DNA of 64,000 nt from Nocardiopsis sp. CC223A (GTDB lineage: Bacteria; Actinomycetota; Actinomycetes; Streptosporangiales; Streptosporangiaceae). A program made the translations under genes and the position numbers. The notes under the pieces are model-generated. The model searched no databases, was not told the DNA's origin, and saw only the letters and a program-made list of their open reading frames with translations. The stretch lies in contig NZ_JASFDV010000013.1 of assembly GCF_030766825.1 (NCBI RefSeq), forward strand, positions 1 to 64,000, in the 5' to 3' direction. Of the stretch, positions 36,815-44,419 are shown one piece after another. Position 1 is the stretch's first letter; every line of letters begins with the position of its first letter.

Positions 36815-38530
36815 ATGACGTCTGCCGTGCCCACGGCCGCCGGCACCGCACCGGTGCAGGACCCGCCGCTGAACATGTGCGGACCGGACTTCCCGTTCGC
36901 CTACGACCGGTACCTGGAGCACCCCGCCGGGATCGGACAGATCCCCGCGGAGCGCCTCGGGACCGAGGTCGCGGTCATCGGCGGCGGCCTCTCGGGCATC
37001 GTCACCGCCTACGAGCTCATGAAGATGGGGCTCAAGCCGGTCGTGTACGAGGCCGACCGGATCGGCGGGCGGCTGCGCACCGAGCGCTTCCCCGGCGTCG
37101 ACGAGGAAGAGGTCGTCGCCGAGATGGGGGCCATGCGCTTCCCGCCCTCCTCCACGGCGTTCTGGCACTACGTGGACCGGGTCGGGCTGCGCACCGAGCC
37201 GTTCCCCAACCCGCTCGCCCCCACCACCCCCAGCACCGTCGTCGACCTCAAGGGCGAGTCGCACTACGCGACCACCCTGGACGACCTGCCCGAGGTGTAC
37301 CGCGAGGTCGCCCGGGCCTGGGAGCGGACCCTGGAGGACGGGGCGCAGCACACCCGGATGCAGCGCGCCATCCGCGAGCGCGACGTCGCGACCCAGAAGG
37401 AGATCTGGAACGGGCTCGTCGAGAAGCTCGACAACCAGACCTTCTACGGGTTCCTGTGCGAGTCCCCGGCCTTCGCGTCCTTCCGCCACCGTGAGATCTT
37501 CGGCCAGGTGGGGTTCGGCACCGGCGGCTGGGACACCGACTTCCCGAACTCCATCCTGGAGATCCTCCGGGTCACGTACACGGGCGCGGACGACGACCAC
37601 ATGGGCATCGTCGGCGGCGTCCAGCAGCTCCCCCAGCGGCTCTGGGAGGACGCCCCGGACAAGCTCGTCCACTGGGAGCAGGGCACGACCCTGGCGAAGC
37701 TGCACGCCGAGGGTCCGCGCCCGGCCGTCACGGCCCTGCGCCGCACCGCGGCGAAGGGTTCGCCGGCGGGCAACATCACCGTGACGGACGCGTCCGGCTC
37801 CACCCGCACCTACGCCGCGGCGGTGTTCACCGCACAGAGCTGGATGATGCTGTCCAAGATCGACTGCGACGAGTCGCTGCTTCCGATCGACCACTGGACC
37901 GCGATCGAGCGCACCCACTACATGGAGTCCTCCAAGCTGTTCGTGCCCGTGGACCGGGCGTTCTGGAAGGACAAGGACCCCGAGACCGGGCGCGACGTCA
38001 TGAGCATGACGCTCACCGACCGGATGACCCGCGGCACCTACCTGCTGGAGGGGCCGGACCCGGACGGGCCCGCCGCCATCTGCATGTCGTACACCTGGTG
38101 CGACGACTCGCTGAAGTGGCTGCCGCTGTCCCCGAACGAGCGCCTGGAGGTCATGCTGGCCTCGCTCGCCAAGGTGTACCCGGGCGTGGACGTCCGCTCG
38201 CACATCACCGGCGACCCGGTCACGGTGTCGTGGGAGGACGAGCCGTACTTCATGGGCGCCTTCAAGGCCAACCTGCCGGGGCACTACCGGTACCAGCGCC
38301 GCCTGTTCACGCACTTCGCGCAGGACGCGCTGCCCCAGGAGTACCGCGGCCTGTTCCTGGCGGGCGACGACGTGTCCTGGACGGCCGGCTGGGCCGAGGG
38401 CGCGGTGCAGACGGCGCTCAACGCCGTGTGGGGGGTGATGCACCACTTCGGTGGTGCCACCGACCCGACGAACCCGGGGCCGGGCGACGAGTTCGACGAA
38501 CTCGCGCCGGTGGCCCTGCCCGAAGGCTGA
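36815..38530 (+). CDS. davB: FAD-dependent amino-acid 2-monooxygenase (DavB-like; lysine/arginine type)
   Basis: A 571-aa flavin amine-oxidase-fold enzyme that oxidatively decarboxylates an amino acid to its amide. It keeps, along the whole length, the strings I know from lysine 2-monooxygenase. Examples are CGPDFPFAYDRYLEHPAGIG near residue 22-41, EVAVIGGGLSGIVTAYELMK (FAD site) near 51-70, FGQVGFGTGGWDTDFPNSIL near 229-248, and LFLAGDDVSWTAGWAEGAVQ near 510-529. Related enzymes use arginine, phenylalanine or tryptophan. The cationic permease upstream favours lysine or arginine. The gene starts 51 bp after the amidase stop, with TGGAGGGG before the ATG. Confidence 0.88.
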   Translation: MTSAVPTAAGTAPVQDPPLNMCGPDFPFAYDRYLEHPAGIGQIPAERLGTEVAVIGGGLSGIVTAYELMKMGLKPVVYEADRIGGRLRTERFPGVDEEEVVAEMGAMRFPPSSTAFWHYVDRVGLRTEPFPNPLAPTTPSTVVDLKGESHYATTLDDLPEVYREVARAWERTLEDGAQHTRMQRAIRERDVATQKEIWNGLVEKLDNQTFYGFLCESPAFASFRHREIFGQVGFGTGGWDTDFPNSILEILRVTYTGADDDHMGIVGGVQQLPQRLWEDAPDKLVHWEQGTTLAKLHAEGPRPAVTALRRTAAKGSPAGNITVTDASGSTRTYAAAVFTAQSWMMLSKIDCDESLLPIDHWTAIERTHYMESSKLFVPVDRAFWKDKDPETGRDVMSMTLTDRMTRGTYLLEGPDPDGPAAICMSYTWCDDSLKWLPLSPNERLEVMLASLAKVYPGVDVRSHITGDPVTVSWEDEPYFMGAFKANLPGHYRYQRRLFTHFAQDALPQEYRGLFLAGDDVSWTAGWAEGAVQTALNAVWGVMHHFGGATDPTNPGPGDEFDELAPVALPEG

Positions 38531-38626
38531 GGTCTGGGGAGACCTCTGCGGCAGGACCGGTGGGCGCGCGGAACCGCGAACCCCGCGCGCCCGCGCACCG
38601 GACCGCCGCGAGCCGATGGGAACGTG

Positions 38627-38658
38627 CACCCCGGGGCTATGGGGATGGCCCCGGGGTG
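38627..38658 (+). terminator. Terminator after the monooxygenase gene
   Basis: A perfect 11-bp stem CACCCCGGGGC/GCCCCGGGGTG with a 10-nt loop, followed by TTCTC. The gap from 38531 to 38908 otherwise contains no gene I can support. Confidence 0.7.
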
Positions 38659-38908
38659 TTCTCATGCCCCGACCCGGTCGTGTGTCCTGCGGGGGAGGGG
38701 GAGGCCGGTGAGGACGGCCGAGGGCGGTGGCGGGTGTCCGGCCGCCGACGTTCCGGTGCGTGTCCCGGATCCCGCTGATGTACCCCCATGAGCCGTGCCG
38801 GGACACACTGCGCGCCCGGCAGCCCGCTCGGAACCGCTGACAGGTTCGACGGGAACGGAAGAGGCGGACGGCCCGGCCGAGAACCGGTCGGCGGGGCCGG
38901 TCCGGGTG

Positions 38909-39085
38909 CTAGTTCGCGGGGAGCGCGCGCAGGAGTGCGGTCCACTCGCCGGCGGTGAATCCGAGCTGTCCCAGTTCCCGGTTCTGCGTGTCCCGGAGCA
39001 TGACGGACATCCCCTCGGCCACCTCCACACAGTTTTCGGAGCCAGCGCTGTAGCTAGACTTGTGCCACTCCGGGCCATGCGCCAT
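38909..39085 (-). CDS. DUF397 domain protein
   Basis: A 58-aa protein with the DUF397 hallmarks WHKSSYSAGSENCVEVAEG (residues 7-25) and LGFTAGEWTALLRAL near the C-terminus. The ATG at 39085 has GAGGTG 7 nt upstream and overlaps the 3' end of the XRE regulator gene by about 30 bp. Such XRE–DUF397 pairs are abundant in actinomycetes (BldB/WhiJ-like context) and probably act together in developmental regulation. Confidence 0.88.
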   Translation of the reverse strand: MAHGPEWHKSSYSAGSENCVEVAEGMSVMLRDTQNRELGQLGFTAGEWTALLRALPAN

Positions 39086-39896
39086 CGTCATACACCTCAA
39101 TCAGCCCACGCAGGAACTCCACGGAATCGGCTGTGGACCGTGCGTCTGCCTGCAACCTGGCAAACAGCATGCCATATCGGCGCACCGCGCTGATGTCGTC
39201 GCTCGTCTGTCCCAGATAGACCGATTCCACATGCAGAACGTCCGGTGCGTAGGGCGATGAGATCAAGGCCAAAGGCCCATTCAGTCCTGGGTGGGGCCAG
39301 GTGCCCCACGGGTAGAGCTGGAGCAATACCCGACCGGAAACCGCCAGGTCCACGAGATGGCGGCACTGCGCCGCCATGATCGCCGGGGAGCCGACCCGCC
39401 GTTGGACCACCAGGTCGTCCAGCACCGCATGGTAGTGAGGTGTCAGCGGCCCCAGGATCTCGGTGGACCGGCCGATCCGGGTCTCCACCCGTTTCGCCAC
39501 CTCTTCGGGCGTGAACCAGGGAGCCCCTGCCGGAATCACCTGCGCGGCGTAGTCGGGGGTCTGCAACAGCCCCGGAATCAAGATCGGCTGGTACTCCCGA
39601 ATCAGCTCCGCCTCGGCCTGTAGATTGTGGAATTTGTCGAGCCAGTCCAGGGTCCTCGGCTCGTACAGCTCTCTGTGCAGACGCAGGAGCCGCCCTCCTT
39701 GGCCGAGCGAGTCGTCCGCCGTCCGCACGTCCACCGGCTGGAGCGGCCGTGCTCCCGTTTCAACGCTGCTGATGTGGCTCTTGCTGCACCCGATCTGCTC
39801 GGCGAGCCACTCCTGGGTTTTCCCCCGAGACTTACGTGCTTGGTATAAGGCCCTGCCGAACCGGACATTTGGCATTTCCTTCTCTTGATCGCCCAT
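39054..39896 (-). CDS. XRE-family regulator with DUF5753 effector domain
   Basis: A 280-aa protein. The helix-turn-helix is GKTQEWLAEQIGCSKSHISSVETG near residues 25-48. The remaining 200 residues form the DUF5753 domain, recognisable by EYQPILIPGLLQTPDYAAQVI near 100-120 and the repeated Val/Leu strands. It is paired with the downstream DUF397 gene. Upstream is a TTCTG-N8-CAGAA dyad that could be its own operator. Confidence 0.9.
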   Translation of the reverse strand: MGDQEKEMPNVRFGRALYQARKSRGKTQEWLAEQIGCSKSHISSVETGARPLQPVDVRTADDSLGQGGRLLRLHRELYEPRTLDWLDKFHNLQAEAELIREYQPILIPGLLQTPDYAAQVIPAGAPWFTPEEVAKRVETRIGRSTEILGPLTPHYHAVLDDLVVQRRVGSPAIMAAQCRHLVDLAVSGRVLLQLYPWGTWPHPGLNGPLALISSPYAPDVLHVESVYLGQTSDDISAVRRYGMLFARLQADARSTADSVEFLRGLIEVYDDGAWPGVAQV

Positions 39897-39927
39897 GGTC
39901 GGTATCTTAGCGAGGGTTCCCGAAAGT

Positions 39928-39945
39928 TTCTGGAAGTTTTCAGAA
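39928..39945. promoter_or_regulatory. Dyad upstream of the XRE gene
   Basis: TTCTG-N8-CAGAA lies 32 bp from the regulator start, inside an AT-rich patch with repeated GAAGTT strings. It is a candidate autoregulatory site. Confidence 0.3.
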
Positions 39946-40181
39946 GTTCCGATACTCTCCGAATGCGACGAACTTCTTTTTGCCTTGACTTTTCCGTGGC
40001 ATCTTCGATATCAGCTGGTCAACAAGGTGGAGGACCTGAAGGCGGCCCTTTCCCCGCGGGTTCCCCTGCAACTGGGGAGGCTTGCGCGGCTTCCTGTGGC
40101 CAGCAGAGCGCCCTGGGGCCGATTGCGGCGGCTCCAGGGCGCGTGTCCCTACCGGATATGTACCTATCGAGGTGAGACGGA

Positions 40182-40775
40182 ATGCAGTGTATCGCCGGGG
40201 AACACGCCCCTCTGGGCACGGACCACCACACGTCCACGGTGGTGAGGGGGCGAGCGGGGGCGCGCCACCTGCGCCCGGCCGAACTCGCGGCCGTGCGGCG
40301 GAGCGCGGGCATGGCCTTCGCCCTGAACCACGGCGGAGCGGGCGCTGACCTGCTGTCCCCGGAGTTCTCCCCGCTGTTCACCCGCCCGCTCCCGCCCCGT
40401 CAGGCCGAGACCGGCGGCCTCACCTCAGGCCGGGTGATCCCCCTCCGTCCTGATCTCGTGGGCTGGACCCGGCCTCTGACCGGCGGAGGCCCTCTCCGTC
40501 TGCTTCCGGGGCGCGGACGCCACCACCGGCCGGAGACCCCGCTCCACTCGACCCTGGAGGGTTACACCCACCGCACCCCGGCACCGCCTTCCACCGACCA
40601 ACGGATCGCCACCTGCACCGGACGCACGTCCCCGCTCCCGGTCTCCGCCCCGGAACGACGGCCTGCCATTCGGCGCTGCGCGTCCCGGGTCCGCGCCTAC
40701 GTCGCCCACCCCGCGCGGGACCTGGCCCCGCTCGCCCTCGCGGTCCGCACCTACCTCTCCCAGGGAGTGCGCTGA
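40182..40775 (+). CDS. Hypothetical protein, first gene of a coupled three-gene unit
   Basis: A 197-aa Arg/Pro-rich protein with no recognised family. The N-terminal part (HLRPAELAAVRRSAGMAFAL) looks structured, and the middle is low-complexity. The C-terminal helix-like segment is VRAYVAHPARDLAPLALAVR. GAGGTGAGACGG precedes the ATG. The stop overlaps the next start (TGATG), which supports the gene being real despite the odd composition. Confidence 0.55.
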   Translation: MQCIAGEHAPLGTDHHTSTVVRGRAGARHLRPAELAAVRRSAGMAFALNHGGAGADLLSPEFSPLFTRPLPPRQAETGGLTSGRVIPLRPDLVGWTRPLTGGGPLRLLPGRGRHHRPETPLHSTLEGYTHRTPAPPSTDQRIATCTGRTSPLPVSAPERRPAIRRCASRVRAYVAHPARDLAPLALAVRTYLSQGVR

Positions 40776-41035
40776 TGCTCGCCGGAGACATCCACATCAC
40801 GGACCTGTTCGACGCCATCGGCGACGCCCTGGCCCTGCCGCCCGCCGCCACCGAAGCCGACCAGGCCATCCGCCGCACCGTGCTGGACCACCGCATCGCG
40901 GCCGTGTGCGCGGCCGTCGACCACATCCGCACCACCGGCGACCCGGCCGAGGCCATCGGCCTCCTCGACACGGCGGTGGAGACCCACCCGGTCACCTACA
41001 CCCCTCGGCCCCCGCACCCGAGGAGTGCGCCATGA
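40775..41035 (+). CDS. Hypothetical protein, second gene of the coupled unit
   Basis: An 86-aa, mostly helical small protein (ITDLFDAIGDALALPPAATE, then HRIAAVCAAVDHIRTTGDPA), unassigned. It is translationally coupled at both ends: TGATG with the gene before and ATGA with the gene after. The Pro-rich tail may be unstructured. Confidence 0.55.
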   Translation: MLAGDIHITDLFDAIGDALALPPAATEADQAIRRTVLDHRIAAVCAAVDHIRTTGDPAEAIGLLDTAVETHPVTYTPRPPHPRSAP

Positions 41036-41349
41036 TCCCGACCCCCTGCGGGGAGAGCGCACTCAACCCCGGCGGGGCCCGCCGTACCTGTGTCCTGGAC
41101 GCCGACCACCCCGGCCGCCACGAGGACCTCACCGGGTGGCGGTGGGAGCCCCCGTTCCCAGTGCTGGAACGGTTGCGCGCCACCTGGGGCACCACCCACC
41201 GCATCGCCTGGACCGGCTCGCTGTGGGTCGCGGTCCACCGCGATCCCAGCGCTGCATGGCGCACGCATGTCGAACCCACACCGGCTCAACTCGAAGACCG
41301 CCTCCGCCGACACACGGCTTCACGCGCTGAGCCTCGGCCGCGCCCGTGA
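41032..41349 (+). CDS. Hypothetical protein, third gene of the coupled unit
   Basis: A 105-aa protein. The N-terminal part contains a Cys and His arrangement (PCGESALNPGG, then CVLDADHPGRHEDLTGWRW) that could bind a metal. The remainder is Trp- and Arg-rich. GAGGAG lies 6 nt before the ATG. No family recognised. It ends 175 bp before the first CRISPR repeat. Confidence 0.55.
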   Translation: MIPTPCGESALNPGGARRTCVLDADHPGRHEDLTGWRWEPPFPVLERLRATWGTTHRIAWTGSLWVAVHRDPSAAWRTHVEPTPAQLEDRLRRHTASRAEPRPRP

Positions 41350-41482
41350 CCCGGTCCCGGAGCGGGGGCCGCACTGCGCCTGCGACCCTCGCTTCCGTGC
41401 ATCCGTGTGCGCTGGTCTGCTTGAGTCTCCTTGCCGCCACATGCCACAGTGGATGCGGCTGCAAGCCCCTCCGAGCCTATGT

Positions 41483-41506
41483 AACGCGGGGATAACGCCC
41501 CGCGTT
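41483..41506 (+). promoter_or_regulatory. CRISPR leader hairpin with repeat-like arms
   Basis: In the 174-bp leader side of the array, AACGCGGGG (41483-41491) and CCCCGCGTT (41498-41506) form a perfect 9-bp stem with a 6-nt loop. The arms are the same CGCGGGG/CCCCGCG heptamers that form the CRISPR repeat stem, but in the inverted order. Confidence 0.5.
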
Positions 41507-41523
41507 TCCCCAGGTCGTTAACT

Positions 41524-41916
41524 GTGAGCCCCGCGCACGCGGGGATGGACCGGCGGACGGCGGGTACATCGTCGCCGCGCCCAGGTGAGCCCCGCGCACG
41601 CGGGGATGGACCGGTCACGCGGGAATCGGGCGAGCGCCATTTACGTGAGCCCCGCGCACGCGGGGATGGACCGCGATATGCGGCTCGCCCTGTACAAGCG
41701 CGCCCGTGAGCCCCGCGCACGCGGGGATGGACCGACCCCGAACCTGGCCCGGTTCCTGATCCAGGTGTGAGCCCCGCGCACGCGGGGATGGACCCCCGCA
41801 CCGGAACGGGCGGCCCAGGCGGCGGCGGTGAGCCCCGCGCACGCGGGGATGGACCGAACATGGGCAACAACCTCCAGCAGCTCACCTTGTGAGCCCCGCG
41901 CACGCGGGGATGGACC
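41524..41916 (+). CRISPR. Type I-E-like CRISPR array, seven repeats and six spacers
   Basis: Seven identical 28-bp repeats begin at 41524, 41585, 41645, 41706, 41767, 41828 and 41889. Each opens GTGAGCCCCGCGCACGCGGG and ends GATGGACC. Six spacers of 32-33 bp separate them. The CCCCGCG/CGCGGGG stem around CA is the type I-E repeat class. The repeat orientation puts the leader on the left, adjoining GTCGTTAACT. The base after the repeat is G for five of six spacers, as expected when the last repeat base derives from an AAG-type PAM. No cas gene lies in the window, so any activity needs cas genes elsewhere. The last repeat is undegraded. Confidence 0.97.
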
Positions 41917-42107
41917 GCGGCCCTCTTGCCGGGGCGTAGCCTCGCCCTCCTGGCTCTCCAGGGTGCGCCAGACGTCATCACGGTCGGTCCGGTAGCGGTC
42001 GGCGGCGACCCGGAGGGAACCGTGGGCGCGGTCGGCCCGGCCCGGTGGACAAGGGGCCCACGATGACCCTGCCGGGGGTCGCAGACGAAAGCGGGCAGGT
42101 CTCGGTC
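41917..42107. other. Array trailer with a possible gene fragment
   Basis: On the minus strand a stretch near 41935-42020 has coding-like third positions and reads VAADRYRTDRDDVWRTLESQ without a start or a proper end. It runs directly into the last CRISPR repeat. It may be the C-terminal scrap of a deleted gene; I cannot name it. Confidence 0.3.
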
Positions 42108-42668
42108 CTATCGGCCGTCCTGCGGGCGCCAGTCGCGGCGGAGGAGGCCGAACACCCAGGAGTCGGAGACGTCGCCGTTGACGACGCAGTCCTCGCGGAG
42201 GGTGCCTTCGCGGACGAAGCCGAGCTTCTCCAGGACCCGGGCGGACGCCACGTTGCGGGTGTCGGTCTCCGCCTGGACACGGTTCAGGTCCAGGGTGTCG
42301 AACGCCCACCCAAGGACGGCGTGCGCGGTCTCCGTGGCGTAGCCGTGGCCCCACGCGTCGGCGTCGAAGATGTAGCCCAGGGACGCGCTGCGGAAATCCG
42401 GGTTCCAGCCGGTCAGGCCGCACCAGCCGATGAACGCGCCGTCGGAGGCGCGGTCGACGGCCACCCGCGCTCCCGTGCCTTCCTCCTCGATCGTCCGGCA
42501 GTTCGCGAGGAAGCGCTGGGCGATCGCCTCTTCGGTCCACGGCGGGGAGTCCCAGTAACGCATCACGTGGGTACTGCTGTGCAGCGCGTAGAGCGGTGCC
42601 GCGTCGGTGTCGGTGAACGGCCGCAACCGCAGGCGGGCGGTGTGCAGCTCAGGGGCGGGCAATGTCAT
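42108..42668 (-). CDS. GNAT-family N-acetyltransferase (RimJ/RimL type)
   Basis: A 186-aa acetyl-CoA-dependent transferase. It opens LHTARLRLRPFTDTDAAPLY, typical of the RimJ/RimL group. The acetyl-CoA-binding motif A region is LGYIFDADAWGHGYATETAHAV near residues 95-116, followed by ASARVLEKLGFVREG near 140-154. The ATG at 42668 has AGGA 8 nt upstream. Substrate may be a protein N-terminus or a small amine such as an antibiotic. Confidence 0.88.
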   Translation of the reverse strand: MTLPAPELHTARLRLRPFTDTDAAPLYALHSSTHVMRYWDSPPWTEEAIAQRFLANCRTIEEEGTGARVAVDRASDGAFIGWCGLTGWNPDFRSASLGYIFDADAWGHGYATETAHAVLGWAFDTLDLNRVQAETDTRNVASARVLEKLGFVREGTLREDCVVNGDVSDSWVFGLLRRDWRPQDGR

Positions 42669-42899
42669 GCGGAGCATCCTGCCGCGTCACCCTCGCCTCC
42701 GACCACCCATTTATCCGGACGCCCGGGGCCGCACATGTCCCGGTGAGGCCGAGCACGCCGCATGGGCGGTGAGTCCCGGTACCGTGCCGGGCTCCGGACG
42801 GCCGGTCAACCGGACGGGTGGACCGGCACGGTCACCGCCGCAGGACCGCTTTCACCTGCCTGCAATCGATGTATCGATGCGGTCGGGGAGCACCCGGTG

Positions 42900-42927
42900 G
42901 TGAACCTCGCGCACGAGGGAATGGACC
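42900..42927 (+). repeat. Solitary degenerate CRISPR repeat
   Basis: A 28-bp sequence opening GTGAACCTCGCGCACGAGGG matches the array repeat at 24 of 28 positions (changes at positions 5, 8, 17 and 21), in the same orientation, about 980 bp right of the array. A shifted 5-bp CCTCG/CGAGG stem is retained. Confidence 0.65.
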
Positions 42928-43066
42928 GGTCTCGGAGCACCGGGGGCAGCGAAAAGGCCATGAGTACCGCACTCGGGGACGGCCGTGCCCGGCATCGCAT
43001 CGGCAGGGTCCGCTTCGATGGCATCCCCTCGTTCTCACCGAACCCGCAGCCTCTGAGTAAGGTCTT

Positions 43067-43091
43067 GACCCTCACACCGTGTCAGGCGGTC
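43067..43091. promoter_or_regulatory. MerR-type promoter/operator
   Basis: A TTGACC -35-like box at 43065 begins an imperfect dyad GACCCTCAC...GGTC, 15 bp upstream of the MerR start. MerR regulators act on dyads inside over-long promoter spacers. Probable autoregulation. Confidence 0.5.
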
Positions 43092-43105
43092 GACTCGGAG
43101 ACATC

Positions 43106-43927
43106 ATGTTCACCATCGGAGATTTCGCCCGGCACGGCTGTGTCTCGGTCCGCATGCTGCGTCACTACGACGCGACAGGACTCCTGCACCCGGCCCACGT
43201 CGACCCCGCCAGCGGCTACCGCTACTACACCGCGGCCCAGCTCTCCCGCCTCAACCGGATCATCGCGCTCAAGGACCTCGGGTTCACCCTCCAACAGGTC
43301 CGGGAGATCGTCGACGAGAAGGTCGGCGCCGAGGAACTGCGCGGCATGCTGCGGCTGCGGCGGGCCGAACTGGAGACCGCGAGGGCTTCCGCGGAAGCCC
43401 GGCTGCTCCAGGTCGAGGCGAGGCTCCGAGCGATCGAGAGCGAGGGGCGCATGCCCACCAACGACGTCGTCGTCAAGAACCTCCCCGCCGTCCGGGTGGC
43501 GGAGCTGACCGGGACCGCCGCGAGTTTCGACCCCGAGGACATCACCCCCGTCATCGGGCCGCTCTACGACGAGCTGTTCCGGCTCCTGGAAGCGGCGGGC
43601 ATCGCCCACACCGGCCCCGGTATCGCCTACTACGAGGACGCCCCGGAGGGCGGCGGCAGGATCACCGTCCACGCCGCCGTCCAGGTCTCCGCCCCTCTCC
43701 GAGAAGGCGACCTCCGCGTCCTCGACCTGCCGTCCTTCGACCAGGCGGCGACCATCGTGCACCGCGGTTCGATGGACGCCGTGTTCCCCACCGCCCAGAC
43801 CCTGGCCCACTGGATCGACGCCAACGGCTACCGGTCGGCCGGGTACCCCCGTGAGATCAACCTGGAGTGCCCCGAGGACCGCGGCGCCTGGGTGACCGAA
43901 CTCCAGGCACCGGTGACCCGGGCCTGA
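43106..43927 (+). CDS. MerR-family regulator with GyrI-like ligand-binding domain
   Basis: A 273-aa BmrR-type regulator. The N-terminal winged helix is FTIGDFARHGCVSVRMLRHYDATGLL near residues 2-27, with DPASGYRYYTAAQLSRL following. A dimerisation coiled coil spans about 80-120. The C-terminal 150 residues (NLPAVRVAELTGTAASFDP, then GRITVHAAVQV) form an effector domain of the GyrI-like class, which usually binds hydrophobic drugs. ATG at 43106 has CGGAG 5 nt upstream. No efflux gene is adjacent, so the target beyond itself is unclear. Confidence 0.9.
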   Translation: MFTIGDFARHGCVSVRMLRHYDATGLLHPAHVDPASGYRYYTAAQLSRLNRIIALKDLGFTLQQVREIVDEKVGAEELRGMLRLRRAELETARASAEARLLQVEARLRAIESEGRMPTNDVVVKNLPAVRVAELTGTAASFDPEDITPVIGPLYDELFRLLEAAGIAHTGPGIAYYEDAPEGGGRITVHAAVQVSAPLREGDLRVLDLPSFDQAATIVHRGSMDAVFPTAQTLAHWIDANGYRSAGYPREINLECPEDRGAWVTELQAPVTRA

Positions 43928-44069
43928 CCGGACGCCCCTGATTCCCGGCCGGGAGCAGGCCGCGACCGGGGTCGTGCGGCGGGGCCGCAACGCGCCCGCC
44001 GTTCGCCCCCGCCCTGGGGGCTCACCGCGACGGGCCGGTGCCACGGCGAGGAACCCGCGCCGGTCCGCC

Positions 44070-44300
44070 TCAGCGGCCTTCGGCCCCGTTCCTGCGGGCG
44101 GCGGCCCTGGCACCCCGCCGACGCAGGTTGACCCGTTCCAGCCAGCGGTCGACCGCCTCGTACCCGGCGATGCTGAGCCCCATCAGCCCCAGGAGCCCGG
44201 TGATCACAGAGACGGTGATCAGGTTCAGCACCGAACAGAGCACCGCCACGATCACGAACCCGACCCCGAGGCCGAGCCCCCACTTTCCAATGCCGCTCAT
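44070..44300 (-). CDS. Small two-span membrane protein
   Basis: A 76-aa protein with two hydrophobic segments (LGLGVGFVIVAVLCSVLNL and ITVSVITGLLGLMGLSIAGY) and an Arg-rich cytoplasmic tail. GGGAGA precedes the ATG. No family recognised. It stands alone between the MerR gene and an XRE regulator. Confidence 0.55.
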   Translation of the reverse strand: MSGIGKWGLGLGVGFVIVAVLCSVLNLITVSVITGLLGLMGLSIAGYEAVDRWLERVNLRRRGARAAARRNGAEGR

Positions 44301-44419
44301 ATCTCCCAGCCCTCTCGAATCCGCCCCGGTCGTTCGATGCCCGGCAAGCGTAGCGAGAACCGGCCCGGACGCGGCTTTCGCGCCACCGCCACAGGGTGAC
44401 CGCGACCGCCGACCGTCCC

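Noticed and set aside
41552..41888. Self-targeting CRISPR spacers
   Set aside because: By eye, none of the six spacers matches elsewhere in this window. A genome-wide search would be needed to exclude it fully.
42743..42800. Two further GTGAG-starting GC-rich strings left of the decayed CRISPR repeat
   Set aside because: They need gaps and several mismatches to resemble the repeat and do not fall on the 61-bp period, so they are probably chance.
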